38,600 nt of DNA from Nitrospira sp. (GTDB lineage: Bacteria; Nitrospirota; Nitrospiria; Nitrospirales; Nitrospiraceae), in the NCBI GenBank assembly GCA_022843785.1, contig JALHMZ010000026.1:1-38600 (forward strand), read 5' to 3'. The position numbers were made by a program, and so were the translations under genes. Shown here in pieces: positions 33,305 to 38,600 of this stretch. Position 1 is the first letter of the stretch. Every line of letters begins with the position of its first letter. The notes beneath the pieces were generated by a model. That model saw nothing but the letters and a program-made list of their open reading frames with translations, ran no database searches and had not been told where the DNA came from.

Positions 33305-33784
33305 TCAGTCTTGCCCGCAACAGGTATTGTAGCGATCTTCCGGAATAGTATTCATGTTGCTGAAGATCGTGGCGCGCTCTTCCGCACTGGTCACATTATC
33401 GATTGCGGGATAGAGCGCCCGCTCTTCTTTCCGATTATGCGAGCTCAATACGTTGAGCAGCGATTGTTCTTCCTGATCCGTCTCAGGATTCTGACTTTCC
33501 AATTTTTGGTGAATTGCGTCAAGCAACTGTTTGATCTGGCTATGCTCATGCCGCATCATGGGCGTCGGCCCGTCCTCGACCATGCCGGTTTTCTCTTCCC
33601 ATATCGGAAAGAGCAACTCCTCTTCCCACACAATATGCCGCTGGAGACTGATCTTGAATTCTTTGAACGCATCTTTGGCCTTGGCGAAATCGGACCGTTT
33701 CAATCGTTGATACGTCTCGAACAATTCATCCAACCGATCGTGATCCTTTTCATAGAACGTCGTGATCGTCGTCTGCTCGCTCAT
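33305..33784 (-). CDS. hemerythrin HHE-domain protein
   Basis: A 159-residue four-helix hemerythrin-like protein binding a di-iron centre. Ligand-bearing segments are YEKDHDRLDELFETY, LQRHIVWEEELLFPIWEE, MMRHEHSQIKQLLDAI and SSHNRKEERALYPAIDN, supplying the expected His and Glu residues. Such proteins bind O2 or NO, or sense or repair under nitrosative stress. The C-terminus CCGQD has a Cys pair. The MSEQTT start is preferred over one 7 codons upstream. First gene of the cytochrome cluster and the donor of the duplicated tail at 32661. Confidence 0.9.
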   Translation of the reverse strand: MSEQTTITTFYEKDHDRLDELFETYQRLKRSDFAKAKDAFKEFKISLQRHIVWEEELLFPIWEEKTGMVEDGPTPMMRHEHSQIKQLLDAIHQKLESQNPETDQEEQSLLNVLSSHNRKEERALYPAIDNVTSAEERATIFSNMNTIPEDRYNTCCGQD

Positions 33785-33835
33785 AGTTCTCTCTTTGATG
33801 AACATGCCGCCGTGTAGCCTGATGTTCCTGGCTTG

Positions 33836-34042
33836 TCACGATCGATCATTGACTGTGTACTCAAGATAACAGGCCACACAGACCTTCAGTAGATTATTAA
33901 ACGACGGCAGGATCCGCTTCAAGTCCTTGATGGGAATAGTTTGCGCCAACCCATAATCCTCTTCGGCCAACGCACTGACAATCACCTGAATCGTCTCTAG
34001 ATGCTGCAACATCACCGCGCGATGTTCCTTCCCTGCCGATGA
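33836..34042 (-). pseudogene. remnant of a cytochrome c'-like or metal-stress periplasmic protein
   Basis: From just after a TAA the frame reads AGKEHRAVMLQHLETIQVIV, then SALAEEDYGLAQTIPIKDLK, then ILPSFNNLLKVCVACYLEY and stops at 33836. The end looks like a haem c site in which the His of CxxCH is Tyr. The protein is short for its kind and has no signal peptide, so it looks like the two ends of a longer gene joined by an in-frame deletion. The family call is from memory of the pattern and is tentative. Confidence 0.42.
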
Positions 34043-34211
34043 CGATTACGGGATGGAGCAGCTCGTATCCGGGGTTAGATATGGATCGGGTCGCGTTGTT
34101 CTGTGCGCCTAGCAATACTTTGCTCCCACCATCAGAATGGTTACAGGATTCGTATGAGAGACTCACGTGATGAATGCGTATGCCTCAGGTCCGCATGTTG
34201 GGAGCATGGTG

Positions 34212-34308
34212 GTTGTCTTGCATAGACAACGTTTCCTCGCTTATTGCGAAGAGGAAGCAGACAGAACCGGGTAGCCGCCCGAGTCGAACGGCTTATCAAA
34301 CAAGCCGT
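34212..34308. other. three consecutive hairpins in a gene-free stretch
   Basis: Between the remnant at 33836 and cbpM there is no recognisable gene (34043-34334). It holds GTTGTCT/AGACAAC (34212-34230, 5-base loop), TTCCTCGC pairing with GCGA and GGAA (about 34233-34255, 3-base bulge), and ACGGCTT/AAGCCGT (34288-34308, 7-base loop). None has a T-run. The last could be a weak end to the cbpA-cbpM transcript. Confidence 0.4.
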
Positions 34309-34334
34309 GTTCCGCCCTTCACGGTGTGCCACGC

Positions 34335-34655
34335 TTACTCCACATGCAGCCCTGCCAGTTTCAGGCGTGCTCGCAATTGTTCGATCTGATCGATCAGATC
34401 GAGCATCACTGCGGCCGCATCGAGACTGGCATCAAAATCCCGTTGCAGACGGAATACGCGGCGGGCACAGGTGAGATCCGCCGCACGGAATCGCCAGAGC
34501 GAGATCTCCGCACCTTGCGGTTCCAACACCCCCACAGCCGCCAATTCGATGACCCATTGCGGTTCCGCACCGCACGCTCTCGCCAACTCCTCGATCGACA
34601 GCACCCGCTCATCACCGATCACACTTCCTGTTAGAACACCCTGATCCCTGTCCAT
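34335..34655 (-). CDS. cbpM: chaperone modulator CbpM
   Basis: A 106-residue MerR-like CbpM protein, an inhibitor or modulator of the co-chaperone CbpA. The helix-turn-helix-like part is LSIEELARACGAEPQWVIEL, followed by WRFRAADLTCARRVFRLQRD and a coiled C-terminal helix (LDLIDQIEQLRARLKLAGL). The gene starts 2 bases after the cbpA stop codon on the same strand, the standard cbpA-cbpM order. Confidence 0.9.
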   Translation of the reverse strand: MDRDQGVLTGSVIGDERVLSIEELARACGAEPQWVIELAAVGVLEPQGAEISLWRFRAADLTCARRVFRLQRDFDASLDAAAVMLDLIDQIEQLRARLKLAGLHVE

Positions 34656-34657
34656 AC

Positions 34658-35590
34658 TTAGACCCCCAACGCTTCGCGCGGATTGAAAGCCAGCTCCCGC
34701 GCCATGGTCTGATAGATCTGTTTCGCTTGCTCCGTGTCCGCTTTCGGCAGAACCACATCCAGAGCAAGGTAGAGATCTCCAGCCGGTTCGCCGGGTACGC
34801 CTCGGCCCTTGAGTCGAAGCTTCCGCCCGCTCTGTGAGCCCGGAGGAATTTTGACTTCAACGACGCCGGTCGGGGTCGGGGCTTTGACCGTCGCCCCAAG
34901 GGTCGCTTCCCAGGGTGCAATCGGTAATGAAAGCGAGAGATCTCGGCCCTGCACCTGATAGAGAGGGTGGGGATGAAAATGGATCTCGAGGTACAGATCA
35001 CCGGGGGTGGTCCCCTTGATTCCCGGCGCACCTTGCCCAGCAAGTCGTATATGCTGGCTCTCACGGATGCCTTTGGGGATCTGTATGTTCAGCGACCGCT
35101 CCCGCAACACCACGCGGCCTTGCTCATCCACCTGTGGCGAACGCAGAGTAATCGTATGGCTGCCGCCGTGAAACGCGTCCTCGAGAGCAATGAAGATCTT
35201 GGCGTGATGATCCTCGCCATGGGCACGAGTGGATGTGCCGCGATGAGAGAAGTTGCCAAACAGAGTGGAGAAGAAGTCGCTATAGTCCGTGGCATCCGCC
35301 GCGGAAGCGCCGCCGGAGGTGAACTCGAAGCCCGCCCCCCATTCTGGCGGAGGTGTGAATTCCTGCCCCTCTCGCCAGCGATTGCCGAGTTGGTCGTACG
35401 CGGCGCGCTTCTCCGGATCCTGGAGCACTTCGTAGGCTTCGCCGATTTCTTTAAAGCGCGCTTCCGCTTGAGGCTCTTTGCTGACATCCGGATGGTATTT
35501 GCGCGCCAACTTGCGGTAGGCGGTTTTGATGACGTCGGCAGTCGCTGTGCGGTCAATATCGAGAAGCTTGTAGTAATCCTTAAATTCCAT
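34658..35590 (-). CDS. cbpA: DnaJ-type co-chaperone CbpA
   Basis: A 310-residue type II J-protein. The J domain is at 1-67 (YYKLLDIDRTATADVIKTAY, HPD motif in ARKYHPDVSKE), then a Gly/Phe linker (about 80-115) and two beta-sandwich C-terminal substrate-binding domains (GQGAPGIKGTTPGDLYLEI, GRGVPGEPAGDLYL). It has no zinc finger, as in CbpA. It should stimulate DnaK and may bind DNA in stationary phase. The start MEFKDYYKLL is chosen over an ATG 8 codons upstream. Confidence 0.94.
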   Translation of the reverse strand: MEFKDYYKLLDIDRTATADVIKTAYRKLARKYHPDVSKEPQAEARFKEIGEAYEVLQDPEKRAAYDQLGNRWREGQEFTPPPEWGAGFEFTSGGASAADATDYSDFFSTLFGNFSHRGTSTRAHGEDHHAKIFIALEDAFHGGSHTITLRSPQVDEQGRVVLRERSLNIQIPKGIRESQHIRLAGQGAPGIKGTTPGDLYLEIHFHPHPLYQVQGRDLSLSLPIAPWEATLGATVKAPTPTGVVEVKIPPGSQSGRKLRLKGRGVPGEPAGDLYLALDVVLPKADTEQAKQIYQTMARELAFNPREALGV

Positions 35591-35689
35591 CTCGCATCGT
35601 CTCCGGCTGTTCACTTGGCCGCATCGGGAACTCCCGGCTGTTCGTTACGCTCCTGATGAATGATTCGTGAACGCGGACGCCCTACTCAC

Positions 35690-36046
35690 TTATTTCCTCA
35701 GCGCCGCCCGGGTCTCCTCCGCCTGTTCACAAGGCAGGCACATTGCGGCTGCGGGGACCGCCTCCAGCCTGGACTGCGGGATGGCCTTCCCACATTGCTC
35801 ACATCGACCATACTGTTCAGACCCCAGCTTGAAGAGCGCCCGATCGATCGCCTCGATCTCGGCCTTCGCTCGCCCATCCAGACGATCGAGCAGCCGGACC
35901 ATAGTCTCCTCCTGCCCCCGCTCCTCCACTTCGCTTTCGATATCGCTTTGGAGCCAGCGCAGATCCTCTTCCGTCCTAGCCGCTTCCTGAAACAACTCAC
36001 GCCGTTGGGTGATCAGCCTCTTTCGAATATCGTCGACCAGTAGCAT
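35690..36046 (-). CDS. DksA/TraR-family zinc-finger protein
   Basis: A 118-residue protein with an N-terminal coiled coil (about 1-70, EEDLRWLQSDIESEVEERGQ) and the C4 zinc finger CEQCGKAIPQSR...MCLPC. The acidic tip typical of DksA (D-x-x-D-x-A) appears only as LDRLDGRAKAE, so action on RNA polymerase is uncertain. It is a short TraR/YbiI-like member. GGGGGGT lies upstream of the ATG. It sits between cbpA and the YtxH-like gene, all in the same orientation. Confidence 0.88.
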   Translation of the reverse strand: MLLVDDIRKRLITQRRELFQEAARTEEDLRWLQSDIESEVEERGQEETMVRLLDRLDGRAKAEIEAIDRALFKLGSEQYGRCEQCGKAIPQSRLEAVPAAAMCLPCEQAEETRAALRK

Positions 36047-36076
36047 CGCTCTACCCCCCTTCCCATGATGGCCGCA

Positions 36077-36388
36077 TCAGCTACAGCATTTCTCCATTTT
36101 CTCCTTGACCGCTTCTCGACCCGCTTTCACCGCCGCTTCGACGTCCTCCCGCCTTTCAGCCACGAAATTCTTGCCACGCTCAATGACCTCATCAAGAGCG
36201 GCGCGCGCCTCCTTGGCTTTTTCGATGATCTCTTCTTCCGTCCTTCGAACCTGGCCCTTTAATTCACGGCGCGTTTCCTCGCCCGACCTGGGAGCGAGAA
36301 GGATACCGGCAATCATCCCCCCGATCGCTCCGCCGAGAAATGCGAGGACAACGGTTTCTGGTGAACACTTAGCGTCCTGATTTGGCAT
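36077..36388 (-). CDS. YtxH-like stress protein
   Basis: A 103-residue protein. A single N-terminal membrane segment with small residues (LAFLGGAIGGMIAGILLAP) is followed by the YtxH signature RSGEETRRELKGQVRRTEEE and an amphipathic, charged helix to the end (about 50-98), closing with CCS. YtxH-type proteins are general-stress-induced in Bacillus; their function is unknown. GGAGG precedes the ATG at 36388; 65 in-frame codons upstream are not coding-like. Confidence 0.8.
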   Translation of the reverse strand: MPNQDAKCSPETVVLAFLGGAIGGMIAGILLAPRSGEETRRELKGQVRRTEEEIIEKAKEARAALDEVIERGKNFVAERREDVEAAVKAGREAVKEKMEKCCS

Positions 36389-36602
36389 GACGAATCCTCC
36401 GTAGATTAGGAACGTTCTGTTCGTTGAGAGAGCCAAGTTCGTGCCACGGAAGTTACAAGTGTGGCGGGAATTGTTGTGACATGACGAGAGCTTGCTGAAC
36501 GATTCAAATGGGAGACCTCTCGCCTGTGGCGTTCTAGGTCTCACCATGAAATACCCCCGTCGCAGAATGCGACAGGGATTCATGAGTCGTCGTGAGGCAG
36601 AA

Positions 36603-36961
36603 TTAGCCGCGTGGGTTGAATGGAGCCAACGTACGGATGTAGCTCAAGACGTCCCACATGCCTGGTTTGATAGCCGATCCGCCCAGCCGTGCATTGGACT
36701 GAAGAGCACTCCCTGCTTGACCGCAAGATACAGTTCCATATTGGTCTTCGTGCGCGACCTCGCTACGCGAAAATAGGCAGGCGCGACGATCAACCCCTTG
36801 ATCTCAGGTCCCAACCCATCACCGGTCGTTCCGTGGCAGCCAACACAGTATTGTTTGAAAAGCCTCTCCCCGTTCTTTGGACTGCCGGAATGGCTTTAAA
36901 CCAGAGCCCACAATCCAGTCAACATGATCGCGACGAGACTAACCGCAATACGTAAGGACAT
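36603..36961 (-). pseudogene. decayed c-type cytochrome gene
   Basis: A signal-peptide-like MSLRIAVSLVAIMLTGLW runs to TAA. In the next frame GERLFKQYCVGCHGTTGDGL has the haem motif CVGCH and continues to VLFSPMHGWADRLSNQ, then a second shift gives MWDVLSYIRTLAPF before a TAA at 36603-36605. It needs at least two frameshifts to be read. VLFSPMHG and DVLSYIR match the intact cytochrome at 29221-29580. The pieces are otherwise well preserved, so decay looks recent. Confidence 0.8.
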
Positions 36962-37004
36962 GCGCGCTCCCCTTCTTTCAAGAACGAACGACGACACTCG
37001 ATGT

Positions 37005-37631
37005 TCAATGCTGGTGTTGCTGGCCTCCGCCCGCTCCTCCACTCCCGTGCTCACCGCCGCCCTGTCCATGCCCGCTACCTCCCATTGCTCCCCCCATCAT
37101 CCCGCCCATCATCCCACCATGCCCCATCCCGCCCATTCCGCCTCCGTGTCGTCCCGCACCCTCGTTCTTCATTTGTTCATGATGGGCACGGTCCTTTTCC
37201 CGTTGATCGGGAGTCAACAGGGCCATGGCGTTGTGCTTACTTTTGATCGCCGCGAACAGACAGGCCCCTTCCGAGTTCTTCAGTTGCCCGACTTTCGCCT
37301 GGATCGTACCGAGATCGGCCTTCTCATCTTCCAACAGAGCCTGCAGATCGAGTTTTGCAATTTTGACATCGGCTTCCAACCTCGCCTCGGTCCGCTTGAA
37401 CTCCAGCTGCAGGGCTTTGAGTTTACCGATCTGCTCCTGCGTCAAGCCGATCTCCTTGGCCTGTTTCAGCAAATGCTTGAGGTAATGCGCGCTATGGTCG
37501 TCCTGTTCCTCCTGATCGTGGCCGCCATGCTGCACTTGCCCATGGTCCTGGGCGGCAAAGCTGGAAGGATACGATGCTCCAATCACACACAGAACTCCGA
37601 CTGTCACAACCATCCATTGCGTCCTCGTCAT
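37005..37631 (-). CDS. Spy/CpxP-like periplasmic protein with Gly/Met/His-rich tail
   Basis: A 208-residue exported protein. The signal peptide (about 1-26) ends SFAA. The helical core has the LTxxQ motif twice: IGLTQEQIGKLKALQLEFKR and ALLTPDQREKDRAHHEQM, as in Spy/CpxP and CnrX-like chaperones or metal sensors. The last 50 residues are almost only Gly, Met and His with MGGM, GMMGG and HQH runs, which could bind Cu or Ni. The ATG at 37631 has GGAGG 8 bases upstream. No CpxAR-type genes are present. Confidence 0.85.
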   Translation of the reverse strand: MTRTQWMVVTVGVLCVIGASYPSSFAAQDHGQVQHGGHDQEEQDDHSAHYLKHLLKQAKEIGLTQEQIGKLKALQLEFKRTEARLEADVKIAKLDLQALLEDEKADLGTIQAKVGQLKNSEGACLFAAIKSKHNAMALLTPDQREKDRAHHEQMKNEGAGRHGGGMGGMGHGGMMGGMMGGAMGGSGHGQGGGEHGSGGAGGGQQHQH

Positions 37632-37690
37632 GGCACTCGCCTCCATTCTGAATCTAGAGGATTCTCAACCAGCCTTCGTTCCTCATGTCG

Positions 37691-38134
37691 TCACCCGGCC
37701 TGATCCTCGATAGACACGCCGAGGCCGATCCATGCCCGCAGGAGATCATGCCGCGTAATGGAGTAGGCGACTCTGCCGTTCTTCCTAACAGGGAGACTCA
37801 AGAGCCGCTTGTCTTCCATGATCTTCACGGCCTCATCAATGCTCGTTTCCTCTGTCACCGCGATGCGCTCCTTGGCCATGATATCTTCCGCCGTCAGACG
37901 ATTCAGATCCTTTCCCGCCTCCAGCGCGCGGAGAATATCGAACTCGCTGATGAAGCCGAGGAAAGCGCCCTGCTCATCAACGATCGGGGCGCCCGATGTA
38001 TGCGTGGTGAGCAACTCGACGGCAATGCCCATGGCATTCTGGTCGCGACGAAATACGAGTTCATTCGTCGCACGTATTTGGCCGACTGTTTTGAATCCCC
38101 CGACCGGAACCCCTGGCATGGATAGCGTGGTCAT
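37691..38134 (-). CDS. two-CBS-domain protein
   Basis: A 147-residue protein consisting of one Bateman module. CBS1 is about 20-80 (VFRRDQNAMGIAVELL, GAPIVDEQGAFLGFISEFDI), CBS2 about 90-140 (AVTEETSIDEAVKIMEDKRL, LSLPVRKNGRVAYSITRHDL). It is a likely adenylate or redox-ligand sensor, similar in size to dormancy proteins such as M. tuberculosis Hrp1. CCAGGAGGAGG precedes the ATG at 38134; the 13 codons upstream are rejected. Confidence 0.9.
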   Translation of the reverse strand: MTTLSMPGVPVGGFKTVGQIRATNELVFRRDQNAMGIAVELLTTHTSGAPIVDEQGAFLGFISEFDILRALEAGKDLNRLTAEDIMAKERIAVTEETSIDEAVKIMEDKRLLSLPVRKNGRVAYSITRHDLLRAWIGLGVSIEDQAG

Positions 38135-38480
38135 CGCATCCTCCTCCTGGTTGATAGTGGCATACCTGAACAACTTGATTTCCTGGCGTTGCGCTCAGTC
38201 AGGCGTTGAGCGATCACAACTGCCTATTGAATGAGAGCCGCTCCCATGAAATTGGATTCAGAGAAATATAGTGCGATTCCGGTGCCGTCGCGGTTGTTTC
38301 AAGCGAGATGCAACTGAAATCCGATGAAACAAGGACTTGAGGTCATCCAATCGAATACAGAGGGTGCGGAAGTGATGCAGGAATACTCAGGCCGTACTTC
38401 CTGCCTGGGGAAAAATGCGACAAGAGGATGGGAGGACGTTACCACAAACAAGACGATGGGCCTACAGGACCAGTCATTGG
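38135..38480. other. intergenic before the IS element
   Basis: About 345 bp. The short + strand frame from 38324 has no ribosome binding site or family resemblance and would run into the IS inverted repeat. I see no promoter or repeat that can be supported. Confidence 0.5.
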
Positions 38481-38600
38481 GTGTAGATAGCACATCATCT
38501 GTCCGGTTTATGTAGCACGTGATCTGTCCGGTTTAGGGTGGGTCCTCAAGGAGGGCCACCATGACACGGGCGACCGTACTACAGGAGGTGCGACAGATGC
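38481..38600 (+). mobile_element. left end of an insertion sequence (partial)
   Basis: The tip GTGTAGATAGCA starts at about 38481. Two direct copies of TAGCACRTSATCTGTCCGGT lie at 38488-38507 and 38513-38532. The same arrangement in reverse complement is present at 66-119. The transposase gene begins at 38561. The element continues beyond the window. Confidence 0.75.
38561..38600 (+). CDS. transposase, N-terminal fragment (window edge)
   Basis: Only 13 codons are in view: MTRATVLQEVRQM, preceded by AAGGAGGGCCACC as a ribosome binding site. The pattern VLQEVR-x-M recalls the start of ISNCY-type transposases (M-x-R-x-x-x-LQEVR-x-MRFEE). The family call rests on these residues and the terminal repeats only. 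Confidence 0.6.
   Translation, partial: MTRATVLQEVRQM

Noticed and set aside
31741..33784. A complete respiratory complex formed by the cytochrome cluster
   Set aside because: Only small monohaem cytochromes and a hemerythrin are present; no oxidase, quinol or membrane catalytic subunit is encoded here.
33897..34166. 89-codon open frame on the minus strand
   Set aside because: It is in a different frame from the one with recognisable protein-like sequence (33836-34042) and resembles no family.
36492..36776. 94-codon open frame on the plus strand
   Set aside because: It is antisense to the decayed cytochrome gene and lacks any protein family pattern.
38324..38515. 63-codon open frame on the plus strand
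   Set aside because: It runs into the IS inverted repeat, has no ribosome binding site and no recognisable sequence.

Overview
The window reads as a chromosomal segment of a Nitrospira-like bacterium (phylum Nitrospirota). This is inferred from the gene mix: a group 3b [NiFe] hydrogenase, many small c-type cytochromes, stress genes, and degenerate intergenic repeats of a kind I associate with Nitrospira genomes. No rRNA, tRNA or CRISPR array was recognised. The segment is bracketed by the right end of one insertion sequence (1-119) and the left end of another with related inverted repeats (from 38481), both in the + orientation.

Region 1 (0.35-1.35 kb): a cupin gene and a BrnT/BrnA-type toxin-antitoxin pair. 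Region 2 (1.47-9.5 kb, all minus strand): a complete four-subunit group 3b hydrogenase in the order beta, gamma, delta (small), alpha (large), then a maturation protease, hypA, hypF and hypC. Subunit genes overlap by ATGA or are separated by gaps filled with 7-nt or 9-nt degenerate repeats. hypB, hypD and hypE are absent and must be supplied from elsewhere.

Region 3 (9.8-17 kb): an aldehyde dehydrogenase, a ferritin-like protein, two paralogous small membrane proteins with an L7/L12-like helical segment, a four-CBS protein, an ICMT-family membrane protein, a macro-domain protein and a TPR/SUMF1-like secreted protein. Region 4 (17.2-21.5 kb): a heavy-metal RND pump (permease plus lipoprotein adaptor) without an outer-membrane channel gene. 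Region 5 (21.8-29.6 kb): glutathionyl-hydroquinone reductase, two tandem-domain universal stress proteins, MlaA/VacJ lipoprotein, Hsp20, phosphoribosyltransferase, a secreted SnoaL-like protein paralogous to one in region 3, a cytochrome c, and two 26-27 aa single-helix proteins that are paralogues of each other.

Region 6 (29.6-34.1 kb) is a zone of duplication and decay: an acyl-CoA synthetase reduced to its two ends, a frameshifted PEP-CTERM protein gene, a second BrnT/BrnA pair beside a possible antitoxin remnant, and a tandem duplication of a cytochrome c gene that carried along the 3' end of a hemerythrin gene. Region 7 (34.3-38.1 kb): CbpM/CbpA co-chaperones, a DksA/TraR-type protein, a YtxH-like protein, a decayed cytochrome, a Spy-like periplasmic protein and a two-CBS protein.

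Taken together the genes resemble a low-oxygen, redox-stress or dormancy island: H2/NAD(P)H cycling, iron and O2 handling, envelope and protein homeostasis, and adenylate or nucleotide sensing (Usp, CBS). No dedicated transcription factor for it lies in the window.
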